In this document: in pieces, positions 21,981 to 35,887 of the stretch
Layout: the number at the start of each line of letters is the position of its first letter
Numbering within the stretch: position 1 is the first letter of the stretch
Position numbers and translations under genes: made by a program
The notes under the pieces: model-generated
What the model was told of the DNA's origin: nothing
What the model saw: the letters and a program-made list of their open reading frames with translations, nothing else
Databases searched by the model: none
Assembly (NCBI RefSeq): GCF_030704535.1
Contig: NC_081822.1
Coordinates: 31,517,001 to 31,581,000, forward strand
Length of the DNA stretch: 64,000 nucleotides
Reading direction: 5' to 3'
Source of the DNA: Vitis vinifera
Taxonomy: Eukaryota; Streptophyta; Magnoliopsida; Vitales; Vitaceae

Positions 21981-23739
21981 TCTTAAAATAGTTAGAAAAG
22001 CCTAATTAATTAATTTGTTGATTTGTTGCTATAAACTTGAATGAATGTAAGGGAAATTGAAACATTATAGGTTGAAGATTATGGGGAGTTTGTTATTTTC
22101 ACCATAGAATGCACACCGACAACGTGTCCGGAGGGATTAATGGGGATTGTAATTTGTGATGGACTGTATAAAGTTAGCACATTTGCATGTAATTTATGGT
22201 GGACAAACGTAGTTCTTTAAATGTTTTTTTATGGTGCCACATGTAGAAATGAACACTGGGAGTATGGGATTAGTAGGAGTTTGATTGTATTTTGACTTAA
22301 GTTGATTGTCATTGCATTATAAGTGAACAGGGAGAATTAAAGCCTTCATTTGTGATTGTAAATGTATGTTCATTGTTACATGAACCTAATGTAATTGGAA
22401 TTATACAACAGAATGAAAGACCCTACTCTTTGTCACTCTTAGAGGGTGCATGATGCTTGTATTTGTAGGATAATTTGGAATGTAGAGAAGCAATTTTATA
22501 CAAAGACCAACAATAAACAATTTAGACAGCAACTTCGTAATTGAGTTTTTTAAATTGATTTTTAAACATCAATTTTATGGATAACCTTGAAGCCTTTGAG
22601 TATGGGAATTTTCATGTGATGATTGTAGCCTTGGAAATTAGTGTTTGCTTGACATTCTTAAGACAATAGAAAAACTTTAGTCCTCACAACTGGGAGCTCA
22701 GAAACTTTAGTTACATTTTAAGCTTGGAGTTTCTCTACCCATACTAGACTGTAGGAATACAAAATTAAGAATACATCAATTTTCACATTTGCGAATTCCA
22801 AAAAATTATTACAACTCATATCCAACATACATATATGGCCCAAACAAGTATAATACTGATAAAAAAATTCAACATTTGTTTTTCTTTTTTCACTCGAGCA
22901 CTTAAGATAGAAAACTCAATAACATATCTTAAATCATTAAGATATTTGGCAAAACAACATAATATAACAACTTTAGAAATAAAATAAGTGATAAGTTCAA
23001 ATAATTAACTCTTTTTAAATCCCAAATATCATTGACCTTAATAATCCATGTAGGTTTTCCTCTTTTTTTTTTCTTTTTATATATCTAATTATTTCATTAA
23101 TGAAACAGACGTGTCAATTTAATAGTATTAAAAAGAACAAGTTCATTTTTTATAAATAATCTTAATACTTAAAAGAATTAAATAGTAAGTTTTAGAAGTT
23201 CATAACTTTAAAAGCATAATTCAACATTAAGTACTAAGTTTGCTTGCACATCCACTTAGTTCCTATACATACAAGAGAAAACAGATGATAATAAAATAAA
23301 ACTCTAAACTCAATACATTACTTTCTAAAATTCACCTAGTGTTTTCCTATTGCCACCCAATTGAGCAGAAGATACAGTAGGCATAAATGCAAATGGTGTT
23401 CTAGAAACTCCTAAGTACAGTGATCACACCATTAAATATATATAGCCTCTGGAAGGTCTACCAAGAAACATTCTCACACAAGTAGGAAATACATTAAAAC
23501 ACAAATGTAAAAATAGACAAATGATATACCTCACTTAAAGGGTTGGTAATGATGTCAGTGGCAAACAACATGACAATTTGCAGTAAAAGATATTCCAAGC
23601 TTTGTACTAATGGGAATGACACCGTTCAGGCACAAAACACCTTCTTAAGCACTAAGTACTTGGTTAAGAAACTAATCTATCAAGTCAATTCTCATTAGAT
23701 TACAGACAGACTACCTCTATAATTCCTGACTTACAATTG
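21981..23739. other. Transposon interior without recognised gene
   Basis: This lies between the Ulp1-like remnant and a convergent minus-strand remnant. It is AT-rich with only short ORFs. I see no coding motif, though 22,060-22,400 may be the 3' UTR of the Ulp1-like gene. Confidence 0.4.
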
Positions 23740-24338
23740 TTACAATTTTTGAAGCACATGTTTCTCATACAAAGCAATGATGTCTCTCTTGTTGGGATTC
23801 CTGAACTGAAGCAGCTCAACCCCATAATTATGTTTTGTGAGTTCTTCCATAAGTTTTAGCACAATGAATTTTGTATAGTCCTTTGGGTTCGTATGTTGGC
23901 TGTTGTTGTCTTTGTTGGCCTTGAATATTTAAACACCATTTTTTGACTGCGTGAACTTCAGAGGACCAGTTGTGATCCTTGACATCTTATTTTCTCTTGT
24001 TATTCTTTCATTAACATCCATATCTTGAACAGATTCAATAGCCAAGTCAAAGTCATCTACTCTCAAACGTTTCCCATGGGAAATAGTGTTGAGCTTACTG
24101 TCCATTGCTATTTTATTCAAACAAACTGATGTTAATTGTTGCTGAAGTAAATCAAGTTTTCCTTGTGTGGATTGTAGTTGAATAGAAAGAGCTTCTATCC
24201 TGTTGTTTGCTTATGCACGTGCTGCACGCTCACTCTCTAGAAGGCCTTCAAGGACTTGAACTGTACAAAGTGTTAACCTTGGATCAGATTCAGAACAGAG
24301 GTTGGGCTTTGGTGAATAGTTGTGTCCTTTACAACTGC
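23740..24338 (-). pseudogene. Unrecognised helix-rich coding remnant in transposon
   Basis: The minus strand reads in one frame from a possible acceptor (TTGTTGCAG at about 24,339) to TAA at 23,740, with two internal stops: RAARA-stop-ANNRIEAL, and a TAA after FTQSKNGV. The longest open piece is 23,929-24,120. The first half is rich in Leu, Gln and Glu (LSIQLQSTQGKLDLLQQQL), suggesting a coiled coil. The last part ends FIVLKLMEELTKHNYGVELL. I do not recognise the family. It is convergent with the Ulp1-like remnant and probably belongs to the same transposon. Confidence 0.4.
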
Positions 24339-24656
24339 AACAACATTAAATAACAATCATTCCAATAATGCAAGCTTTCTTCAGAAAACCAAGGTGGAAA
24401 GAAAAAGCTTGGAAAAGAAAGGAAAAAATGATCAAATTCAAAAAGACTTAAATCTCAAAATTAGTGCTTATTGGAGGCTACTTTACAAAGGCTTTTAACA
24501 TCATCAAACACCAACCAGTACCTGCTTGGCAGCCAACATACTCGTCTCTATATTATGCCTTTATTTGCTTTCTCACTAGGGGAAAAAAAACACATACCCT
24601 TTATCAGGTTGAAGACAATCATGAGGAGGGCCCACGTGGATATCAATCAATGAAAG

Positions 24657-27600
24657 TGTGGACCCGCATTTTTCACGTGTGTCCCCACTCAATCGACGAG
24701 ACTCGCTTTTCTATTTGTGAAAAATTAATTTTGGAAAAAGTCAGAGTCGCCACTTATTTTATTTTTATTTTAAAGGGAAAATAAAACAAGAAAGAAAAAC
24801 CCTAAAATGTGACTCCATAATTTTTGGAAAAAGCATGTCTTTGAAAAACCTGAGTCTAGGTCCGGGGATCAGGTTACTTACTGGGAAGGTACCTCTAGGA
24901 GGTAGCACCCTTCTAAGCCCTAAAGAGGTCTCTACTGACTAAGTTAAGGGAAACGTGGCAATTAAATGGTTGATCACGGATACCTAGGTAGGCTAGGTGA
25001 TTTCAAAAAATAGCATGCCAAATAAGAAAGTCTGATCTTAAGAGAGAACCAAAGTGCGTACCTGAACGGCTTCACAAGTGCTATCATGAAACATAAAAGT
25101 TAGTATAGAAATATATCACAACATGTGTTTTTGTCAAAGATAATCAAACAAGCATCAAATATATATATCAAGGCAATCAAATAGGATAGCAAGCATGGGC
25201 ATAGTACGCAATGACAATCATGTTCACGGGGTTTAGAAAGTGGGTATTAGGGAACGTACCTGGATAGCATATATAACTCATAGCGTGCTTCCGCATGAAC
25301 AAAGAATACAAAATCATCAATTATTACACACATCTTATGTACAATTCTAAAAAAATAGATATGATTGTAACAACCAACAAATGTGGTAGCAAAAATAAGT
25401 TTTAAAAAGATTTTTTTAAATTTTTTATGTAGGGGTTTCGCCAATTCCCCAATTGATACACACAAATCAAACCTGGAATTATCCCATTTATGTGGGACCA
25501 CAAGCTTGGATTCGTGTTTGATTTAAAACCAAAATTTTGGTTAAAAACTGAGAAAGATGCAAACCGATAAAAAAAAATGGTTGCATATTATTTTAAGAAA
25601 ATGAGATTCTGATTCTAAGAACTCTAAATGATTTTTTTTAAAAAAAATAGAATTTCTTAAAGGGGTCTTCGGAGAAAAAGGTTTTAATTTTAAAATAAAA
25701 GGAATTAATTTTTAAAATAATAAAACGTAGAAAACAAAATACCAATCAAAATAGAAGCGAAAAACACAAAATAAAGATTTAGAAAATCATGTCAATTAAA
25801 GTGGTGAGGGTAAGACCAACCTTCATGAGTTTCCAGTGTGGCCTTCAAAAAATAAGAATTTAACTAACAATCACTAAGGCACCAAATTTATGACTTCCTA
25901 ATCAAACAAACTAACAAAATATTACCCAAGACTAACATTTAGATTTCAAGAGACACATGAATTAAAATAAAAATAACCAATCAAAGATTAAAGCCAACAA
26001 ACTTAGCATATGGAGATAATAATATGGAATCAATTAAGGTAAATTAGCATTTTAACAAAATATGATAAATCAAAGACCAAAAACCAAAGTTCAACAATCT
26101 TGAAGGTATGAAAACAATGACATGCAATTAACTAGAGTGATTATCTAAAATTCCTAAAGCTCATACTAAGTTTCAATAGATCAAAGCCAAAATTACCATA
26201 CTTAAAACATGAAAATAATTACACGTGATTGACTAAATTAATTAAACAAAATTATAATCAACTGCAAAATTGGATATAAATGGATTAAATTCAAAGTTAA
26301 TGAAATAAAAAACACACAAACACATTCAATACTAAAAATAATTAATACTAGATTAAATTAAGGACATCATCATCATCTAATAAGATTGCCTAAACTATCA
26401 AATTGAAATCACAAATATATTTAAACTAAAGCAAATAAATAAATTAACAAAATAAAATTAAACTAAGATTGAAATTAAAAATATGGAATTTGTCTAAGAG
26501 GGTCAATCAGACAATTGAATTAAAATCATGAATGCATTTAGATTATAAAATAAATTAAAATCAAACTAAATTGAAATTAAATTCTACTTAATAAAATTAT
26601 TGGAATATTAAAAACTCAAACTTTATTTGATACAATCATTTAAACTAAAGAATTAAGATCCACGAATGCCTTTAAGTTAAAAATGAATTAAAATTAAAGT
26701 AATTGGAATTAAAAACACAAACTTTATTTAATGTGATTATTTAAACTAAAAAATGAATTAAAATCAAACTAATTAGGATCACTAACACATTCAAATTAAA
26801 TCATAAACGAAAACTAAGTTAATCTGAAATTAAAAAAAGTAAACTTTATCTCACAACTTATTTAAACTAAGGAATTGAAATCAGTAACGCATTCAAATTA
26901 AATTATAAACTAAAACTAAATTAATCCGAAAAAAAATAAACTTTATCTCTTAAATTGTTTAAACTAAGGAATTAAAATCACTAACATATTTAAATTAATA
27001 GCTAAATTAAAATTTAAACTAATTTGGGATTTTAAAAATATGAACTTTACCTATCAGGAATACTTAAACTAATGAATTAACATCTGAAACACATCTAAAC
27101 ATATAGGATAGATTAAAATTGAACTAAATTGAAATTAAAAATAAGAACTTTTCTAATATGAATAATTAAATTAAAATCACAAACATATGAGATAGATTAA
27201 AATTGAACTAAATTGAAATTAAAAACAAGAACTTTTCTAATATGAACAATTAAACTAACAAATTAAAATCATGAGCATATGGGATATATTAAAATTGAAC
27301 TAAATTGAAATTAAAAATAAGAACTTTTCTAATATGAACAATTAAACTAACGAATTAAAACGACAAACACTAAACATAAAAGGTAGATTAACAGTGAACT
27401 AAATCAAAATTAAAAATAAGGACTTTTATAATAGAAACAGTTAAATTAAAGAAAACTACAAACACATCTAAACATAAAAGATAAATTAAAACTAAATTGA
27501 ATTGGAATAAAAAAAAAAGGAACTTTATCTAATGGGATAAATTAAACTAAAGAATTAAAACCACAAACATATCCAAACTAAAAAAAAAAAAAATTAAAAC

Positions 27601-29015
27601 TCATTCGAAATTAAAACAAGAAATTTATTATATAGGATTAATTAAATCAAAGAACTAAAGTCATTAAAACACTCAAGACTAAAAAGGATGAATCAAAATG
27701 AAATCCAAATAAATTTGAAAGCGTACACTTACCTATAAATCGTTATTTATGGAGATTTTGTGGGCTGTTCCTCTCTTTTTTATGGTTATGTGTCAGCTCC
27801 TCAAAGTTCTTTGCGCGTCCTCTCAAAAGAATTGCTCTTGTGTTCTTTCTGCCTGAAGTCCCTTGCTCTCCTCCAAAGTTCCGCATGAAAATTATTTCCG
27901 CCTATTCCCCTCCGAAAAAGGTTCCCATATGCTCGGATTCTCTCCTTTATTTATAAGGCAACCCACTCCTTATGGAATATCTTATTTCCATTTTTTCCTA
28001 TGTGCGCGTGGATATGAGAAGCCCATTATGTGTGGCTCACTTGGAGATTTCCCCAAGGATGCAGTCGTATCTTGTTTGGTAAGTGATCAGATCCCCTTTA
28101 ATCTTCTTTCCATATGCTCTCGGATGTGCCTCAACCGTGATCTGCCCACTTTCTATATGCAGCCTGAATTCTTTCTTCAAACAAATCATATGCAGCCCAG
28201 ATTCCTTCTTAAAGTCGTGATCTGCCCATTTTCTATATGCAACCCGGATTCCTTCCAAGTTTCCCTATTTGGTCGTGATCTCCTCTCCTTGATGGCTTCA
28301 AGTCTCATGCAAAGTAAAAATAAAGTTGAAATAAGAAATCATGTAATTGGAAATGGAATAAAATAAAATAGAAAATTAAAGCATATAACCACAAAAATCC
28401 AAAATGTCAATTCATGGAATTAAAGAATAAATGAATAAGTGAGTAAATAAACAAATAAATTGATAAGGGTATAAAAATAAATATCAGACGTATGCAATTA
28501 GAAAAAATCAGGAAATTAAAGTAATGCAACGGATTATAATAATTTAATGTCAAACTCAAACCCTCAAAAATAAAAAATAAAATTCATTTCATGCAATAAA
28601 TAGTCAAGCCAATACTCATCCTATCTCAGAAAAGAAAGTAACCAAAATCAAGAACACGCCTAAGTGGGCTATGCCAAAAGAAGTGTCCAAGTGACCTATT
28701 CTGAAATATTGTCTAAGTAACCTAGGGTGAATGTGTGCAAGCTAGAAGGTGTCAAGTGCATCTAAATGGGCCTAAGGTGATGCCTAATGGGCCAAGTGTA
28801 TCTAAATGGGTCTAGGGTGTCTAAGTGGGCCTAAGTTTAAATTAGGGCTGCCAAAAGTCACAACGGGGTTAGATAAATCCCTCAACCAAAGTCTCCGAGG
28901 TGGCTCAAAAAAGGTAAGTAGTATGAGTAGCTATGGGCTACCAAGGAACTACTGTACAGTATCGAACAAGTATCTAATAGGACATGTGATAGGAGGACAA
29001 AATTGAGGGTCTACA
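24657..29015 (+). mobile_element. 4.36-kb LTR-like element (family TGTGGACCC...GGGTCTACA)
   Basis: Begins TGTGGACCCGCATTTTTCAC and ends GAGGGTCTACA. The flanks GAAAG and GGAAG fit a 5-bp target duplication with one change. The first 350 bp match the starts of two other elements (43,417 plus and 51,673 minus). The start is not repeated before the end, so no LTR pair is visible. A solo copy of a long LTR is the likeliest reading; a non-autonomous element is possible. The interior has an AT-rich minisatellite and, near 27,860-28,370, a GC-richer part with repeated TATATGCAGCC-like words. It is inserted in the transposon block. Confidence 0.7.
26400..27720. repeat. AT-rich minisatellite, 85-105-bp units
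   Basis: Degenerate units of the form AACTAAATTGAAATTAAAAA, AACTTTATCTAAT and a following AATTAAACTAA recur about a dozen times. They vary in length and share no codon periodicity. The array lies inside the LTR-like element. A different array occupies a comparable place in the related element at 49,160-50,560. Confidence 0.75.
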
Positions 29016-29049
29016 GGAAGGTTATTATCATTTGATTTGAGGAATGAGT

Positions 29050-30780
29050 AGGCAATTTTTTCAAAAGCATTTGAAATCCTTCAAGATAAGTAGCCTTGTA
29101 CACACTTGTACAGTTAGCACATTTGCATTGTACACTTAATGTAAATGCCTTGTACAATCACCAAATCCCACATAGGTACATATTTTCAAGTGAATATGGG
29201 TGGGTAACCAATGTTTCCATTATCATGGATTAGGGAAAATGAGAAAAAAGTTTACCCGAATTTTGGTTCATATTCATCATTACTAGGGAAGCTAATAGAA
29301 TGAATTAACATGGTAGACTTCAAATAAAATGCATGCAATGAGTGTGTTATCAAACAATATGTTTGAGGAATGTTCCCCACGATTGAAAAAGTAAGATAGA
29401 CACCCTTGTACATTTAGTACATTGGCCTTGTACACTTAGTGTAAATGCCTTGTACAGTTGCAGAAATTCGACCTAGATACAATAGAACTAGTGCATATGG
29501 GCGAGTTAACCACGTTCCAATGTCATGGCTCACTGAAAAAGGGGAAAATGACACCCAATTTAGGTTCCTATTCATCATAAGTGCGTTATCTCATCCAATA
29601 AATGTGTACAAAGAGAAATGAGGAATGTCTATGAGGAATGTCCCCCTTAGAAAAAATAAATGAGCAAGCAATTTTTTCAAAAGCATTTGAAATCCTTCAA
29701 CATAGGTAGCATTGTACACAGTTGTATAGTTAGCACATTTGCATTGTACACTTAGTGTAAATTCCTTGTACAGTCACGAAATCCCACATAGGTACAACCG
29801 AACAAGTGCATATGGGTGGGTAAATGTTTCCATTCTCATGGATTAGGGAAAATGAACAAAAAATTTACCCTAATTTCGGTTCATATTCATCATTATTAGG
29901 GAAGCTAATAGAATGAATTAACATGGTAGACATCAAATAAAATGCATGCAATGAGTGTGTTGTCAAGCAATATGTGCGAGGAATGTCCCCCACGATTGGA
30001 AATAGTAAGATAGAAAGTTCTTCAAAATCACTTGAAATCTCATAAGATAGACACCCTTGTACATTTAGTACATTGGCCTTGTACACTTGGTGTAAATGCC
30101 TTGTACAGTTGCAGAAATTCGACCTAGTTAGAACAGAACTAGTGCATATGGGCGGGTTAACCACATTCTAGTGTCATGGCTCAGTTAAAAGGGGGAAAAT
30201 GAAACCCAATTTAGGTTCATATTCATCATAAGTGCGCTATCTCATCCAATGAATGTGTACGAAGGGAAATGAGGAATGACTATGAGGAATGTCCCCCTTA
30301 GAAAAAATAAATGAGCAAGCAATTTATTCAAAACCATTTGAAATCCTTCCAGATAAGTAGCATTGTACACAGTTGTATAGTTAGCACATTTGCATTGTAC
30401 ACTTAGTGTAAATGTCTTATACAATGGCAAAAATTTGACATACCTACAACTAAAAGCGTGCATATGGGTGAGCTACCATGTTCCAATGTGATGCCTAAGG
30501 GAAAAGGGGCCGGGAAGTGAAACCCAATATAGGTTCCTATTCATCATTACTGTGATTGGTCATCCAATGAACATGTATGAAGTAATAAAATTGAATGGGA
30601 TGAGTGTGTGATCAAAGAATGTGTGTGAGGGAATGTTCCTCATCCTTTCAAAATGGAAATGATTTTAAAACGATTGCAAATACTTCAACATAGGAACCTT
30701 TGTACACCCTTGTACATTAAGCACATGTACCCTGTACACTTAGTGTAAATGTCTTGTACATAGACAAAAATTCCATACAA
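29050..30780. repeat. Right subterminal array, six 300-340-bp units
   Basis: Six units share a core TTGTACACTTAGTGTAAATG followed by CCTTGTACA, at about 29,128, 29,429, 29,744, 30,079, 30,394 and 30,733. Units alternate between two types, giving a period of about 615-650 bp. One type includes GGAAGCTAATAGAATGAATT and the other CATAAGTGCG. The left array at 16,878-17,252 is inverted relative to it. ORFs here are incidental. Confidence 0.75.
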
Positions 30781-31690
30781 CCACTACTGAATGTCTGCTC
30801 ATGCATAGGTTAATCATGTTTGCAATCTTTTGGTTCACAAAATAAGGAAAAACTTAAGTATCAAATTGTTCCCTAACTACTACTCATCATATTAATAATC
30901 TTCTACTCAAACATAAAGGAGTTTCAATCATATAATTACTAGGGTTGTGCTTTGGATCATAGCAAAATAATTTTCACAAATATGAATGTCACAATTCATC
31001 CCTAAACATAATAAAAACACACTGAATCCTCCATCAACCTAGCTTCGAATTCTAGAAAATATACTTACCCCACAATAGGGCATATACCCTATTTAGCATA
31101 TTTCCATCTTCACAGGAGGTTGTTGGGCCACTGCCATCATCACGACTACAGTTGTGGCCGCTTTATATCTTCATCGGAGTTCTTCATTTTCTCCGTTTCG
31201 TCGGGTGGACCAACTTCTCTACTTTCGAAATATGTTTGATCTAAAGGATATCTATTCTGGATGAATTGCATCATCATTGGACAATCTTTTTCCTTAAAGC
31301 TCACCGTCTGGACGATACCCATTTATTCTCTCTGGACGATAAACCCATTTTTGAGGAGATATTTTCCATAAGATTCACTGTAAGTTTCTTGAATTTACTT
31401 ATGTTGTGCTACATTCCTATGAGCCAAGATGGATATGATCAAAACCTCATTTATCCCCCACCCTACATTTAAAAACGCTCTGTTATTAAGTTCAAAATTT
31501 TTTTAAACACCCCAACACGAGATCAAAACAACTGCCTTTCCTAAGAACTTGTACTGACCCATGAAACAAACATCGAACACATCATCAAAGGAACCAACTT
31601 GATCAAATCAAAATGTCAGAAATTAATTCAGACCCACATCATAAAACAAACATTGGATTTGGGAATGATGATAATAAAATACCTACAAAC

Positions 31691-31918
31691 GCTTTTTTGA
31701 AATGCTCACAATCCTCGGCTGCTGAAAAAAGCGATTGGGGGACAGTCACAGTTGGCGTCGTTTGTGCATATGCTATTTACGGAGGGAGAGAAAAGGGTAG
31801 GAAGGCTTTTCTGAAATACTCACAATCCTTGGCTGCTGAAGAAAGCGATTGGGGGACAGTCACAGTCAGCATCATTTGTGCGTATGCTGTTTGCGGGGGG
31901 AGAGAAAGGGGTAGGAAG
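31691..31918. repeat. Direct 114-bp duplication near the block's right end
   Basis: Two adjacent 114-bp copies start at 31,691 and 31,805. The period is a multiple of three, so a 125-residue plus-strand ORF (31,613-31,990) shows a 38-residue duplication (SDWGTVTV in each). I see no family resemblance and treat the ORF as incidental to transposon-end DNA. Confidence 0.6.
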
Positions 31919-32125
31919 GTGGTCACCCTTACAGCTTTATTTCAGAATTTTCAGTTTGGTGACATGGCATTTCAAGTTTACACCCATTAATTTACAACCA
32001 TTTGAGTTGGAAATGTAAAGGGCATTTTCGTCTGTTAACATCTGATATCCTTATCATTAATTAGGTAAGTTACATGGATCAGAACTTAATTTTTGGGCCC
32101 AACTGGGCCAAAACACAATTCTCCC

Positions 32126-35100
32126 AATTTTTAAAGGTGAGTTCCTTATTTAATAAGAGAAGTAAGTGTCTCCCTCTAATAGAGTTTATAATACTCTTTG
32201 ACTTTTTATTATAGAAATATGAATAATTTAATCATAAAACAAAAGCAAGTGTGAAAATTATAGTAATTCCTATATAAAATGTAGGAGCTCTTATAAATTT
32301 ATCTTCAAAAAATAATAATTTTCAAAAATTAAGTTTTTGTACAGAATCAAGTATTTTAAATTTTTTTTTACTATCTCATAAAGTAATTTTTAAGAATATA
32401 AAATTTATATTCCATGCAAGTTATGATATTTCATATAGATATTACTATTATTTTCCTTTTTAAACATATACATTAAAATAGAGGGAAACATGATATCCAC
32501 ATTTTTCATGAAAAATTAAAGAAATTAGGAGCCATGACATCTATGTACACAACCACTCTCCCTATTGCTTTTTTTTTTTTTAAGAATAAAATATGACACT
32601 AATTTTTGTTAATAGTTTTAACCATAGCATGGGAAATTGTATTATTTAATGAAGATTTAATCACTTTACCTAAATAATATACTTTTATCTTGATGAGGTA
32701 TTGTTTACCATAAATTTTTAAAGGATGTTGTATGATAAGCATAACCTAAAATAATACCAAACATTTTTCACTTAAACTAATTCAACATTTATAACTTCAT
32801 TACTTATAATTTAGAATAATGGTTTTTTTAGTGCTTAATTTTCAATTTTATCAAACACCATTAAGTTGAATTGGATAAATAAAATTATGATGTATTTGCA
32901 CTTATTATAAGAAAAGAAATATATTAAAAAAAATTGGTTAAATAGGTTGAGTAACAAAACTTGAATATGACTAAGCCCTATAAACATTCCTTGCAAGTCA
33001 AGTATTAAAATGTAGTCATATTAGTATATTTTATTTAAATTCCTTTTATTTTTTGACAAATTTTCCCTTCTTTTAGTGATATGAAATAGGTGAGACAAAA
33101 ATAATAAGAAGAAGATAAAGATGACCCTATAAATACTTTAAAACAAGTGTATAAAAATGTCCATCAAACAAAATAATGTTTGGATTTAACAAAATAATTT
33201 TTACGGTTTAGGTTTAAGAGATTTTAAACTAGAGTTGTCAAAGATAGGATTTAATGATACTAGTTGAGATTATGGTAATATTTTTTAATAGTACTTGGAT
33301 TATGATCGACTACATTTGTAATTAAAAATTGAATATATCTCTTTTCATAAGAGACTATGAAATAATTTGAAACATAATTAAAACACAATAAAAAAATTTA
33401 AGCTACTTTGGTTACCATGCATATGATCTTAATAGATAAATGAGGATAATTTATCAATGAGCCAAAGTCATTCTTGAAAGTACTTGTGAATAATTTCAAA
33501 TAAATAAAATTATCCATGCTTAAAAACATACAAATTAAAATCAACAATTCAAATTATCCATGTTTAAAAACATACAAATTAAATTCCACAATCCAAACAA
33601 AGAGTCCTTTATGGTATTCTCATTCTGGTTCAATATTGCATCTTTGCCACCACTTTCAATTCGACCAATAGTTAGTCATGTTTCCATCAGCATCCTGACC
33701 AATGATTAGTCATGGTTCGTATATCATAATGTCATCTTTAAAAATAAAGGTAAGTAAGAGTAAAATAAATATTAATTCATGCTTATAATATAATTAATAC
33801 AATTTGAAAGACGTGTGATAATTGTTTGGCCTACCAATTCAACAAAATTTTAATTAATTCAAACAAAAATTTTGGCCTACCAAAATAGCTATTGTAATAT
33901 GATCTTTCTTTTTAAATTCAATAATTCATTCCAAAGATAAAGTTTTGATGGGGTCCTAAGATATTTATTATAGAAAATAAAGGAGTTTTAACCTTAGATT
34001 GACCTAAAAATATGGGATCTCCAAATTTCACAAATTTTTTGGATAATTAAAAACAAATAAATTAAAATAAAAGCAAAAAAAAAAAAAAAAAAAAAAAAAA
34101 CACCTATTTGAATGACTTGAGCATATCAAACTTCATATTCTTCCAAACATGTAATCATATTAAAAATTGTCAAGACATTTTTTTCACTAATTCTGGTAAA
34201 TATTTTAACATTCAATAAAACCAAAGACGAAAGAAGACACATACCTTGTTAAGTAGAGTTCAAAACTAGAGATGTCTTCATTTTTTTCTGATTTGATTTC
34301 TCAGCATAAGAACCTTTTTATTTTATTGTAATGACTAAATAAAAAATATAGAATCTCACAATTTTTAGTATATTGTAATGACTAAATAAAATAAAAAAAT
34401 ATAAATATAAATTACGAAGTATATAAGTTACATATTTTAAACACTCTTTTATGAGAAAACCAAAAGATATGACCTCAAAGGAGTGATGGAGTCAGATGTG
34501 TAGGGGGCAAAGCAAAAAATAAAAAATAAAAATCATGAATTATAATAAACATACAAAAAATTTTGTATTTCATAATCATTTTTTAAAAAAAGTTATTATT
34601 GATATTAGTTATGAAACAAAAAATATAAAATAAACGAATGGAACAAAAAAAAAATAGATAGAGAAAAGTTTTGAATATTAATATTAGTTATGAAAGAAAA
34701 AAACTATAAACTATGAAATGAAAAAAAAAATGATAACTTTTTAAATTTTATTTAAAAATTAACAAAATTTCAAACAATATTTTCAAAGGAATTTTTTTTA
34801 AAAATAGCTAGAATTGTGATCATAAATTTTTAAGAATTTCACCTTTTTTAACAAAACTTTAAAAATTGAATAATTTTACTAATAAATTTTAAGATCTTTT
34901 TTAAATAATTAAATTGATAAAATTTTATTTAAAATTTGTTTCTAACAATAATGTAGCACCATCATTATCAATAGGAAATTAGTTACGGCATGAATAAACC
35001 TACAAACTTAGGCATTTTAAAAATCTTAGAGTCAACCAAAACAACCAACCACTAAGAAAATTATTTAACAAAATATAAATTATTTAAATAAAATAAAATT

Positions 35101-35887
35101 TTATCAACGATTAAGTAGCATATAATCTAAATAATCTATCTAGTATTTTTTTTTTCTCTCATACAAAATGATTTTTTTATTCTCATATAAAATCATTCTC
35201 TTAGGAGCTGATCAAAGCTTGTACTTTTGATTTTGATTTTTTAAAATTCCTAAATAAATAAAAGGATATTTTGCCCCAAGCCCACCGTGCTCCGTCACTA
35301 GCCCTATGTCATGCTCTTACCTTTTAGGTCGTTTATAGATGGATCCTACACTTTCTCACATTAAGTAGACCAAAGGGATAGCAAAATAATTACTAAATTA
35401 TAGGCGTTTCACGAAGTTTTTCTAAACCAAAAAATATATAATTTTACGTGAGAATATTCACCTTCCATTTTGCCCTCTAAATTGCATGACTTCCTTTTAA
35501 ATTCAATAATCTTCCAAATATAGTACCTAAATAAGTTCCAAAATATTTTTTTAGAGAAAAAAAGAAAAGAAAAAAAAAAAAGAGTTTTAACGTTAAGACC
35601 GACCCAAGGGATCTCAAAACTTCCTAAAATTTTGGGATAATTAAGGACACATGATTAAAATAAAATCATGAAAAGAAAATAACAAAATATATATATATAT
35701 ACCTGTCACTAAGATATGATTTTAAAAGTTATCTAGATATTTCTTTTTTCACTAATTCCATCTAATAAATATATTAACCACCGGTGAATAAAAAAGAGAG
35801 AAGACATACCTTGCTAGGGTTTAAATAAAGCTTTGATCTTTAGGAAACTAGAGAATCTTTAATTTCTTGGCTGGGTGATCTTCGCTA
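32126..35887. repeat. 3' flank of TNL-B, paralogous to 4289-8054
   Basis: Collinear with the TNL-A 3' flank from its first base after the transposon end at 32,125. It is AT-rich and non-coding. A poly-A run of about two dozen bases sits near 34,077-34,100. It lacks the 777-bp element seen in the A flank. The start of homology coincides with the end of the transposon block. Confidence 0.75.

Larger units (their letters stand above)
15739..32125. mobile_element. Composite TIR-transposon block between the two TNL units
   Basis: The block starts GGGAGAATTGTGTTTTGG (15,739) and ends CCAAAACACAATTCTCCC (32,125), perfect inverted 18-mers. The DNA on its left is the TNL-A promoter and on its right the TNL-B 3' flank, so it fills the whole interval between the duplicated units. 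Inside lie inverted subterminal arrays (16,878-17,252 and 29,128-30,760), a palindromic end-to-end junction at 18,296-18,329, an Ulp1-like remnant and a nested LTR-like element. No MURA-type transposase is visible. It reads as at least two non-autonomous family members joined or nested. Confidence 0.6.

Noticed and set aside
27863..28366. 167-codon plus-strand ORF
   Set aside because: It is inside the LTR-like element, is made of repeated short words (TATATGCAGCC) and resembles no known protein. Probably incidental.
29865..30463. Minus-strand ORFs of 73-99 codons
   Set aside because: They fall wholly in the subterminal repeat array and change from unit to unit.
29050..30780. CRISPR-like regular repeats
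   Set aside because: Units are 300-340 bp and long-diverged; the genome is plant nuclear DNA. There are no short identical repeats with unique spacers.
31613..31990. 125-codon ORF with a 38-residue duplication
   Set aside because: The duplication has a period divisible by three by chance or by origin, but it lies near a transposon end with no relatives I recognise. Kept as a repeat only.
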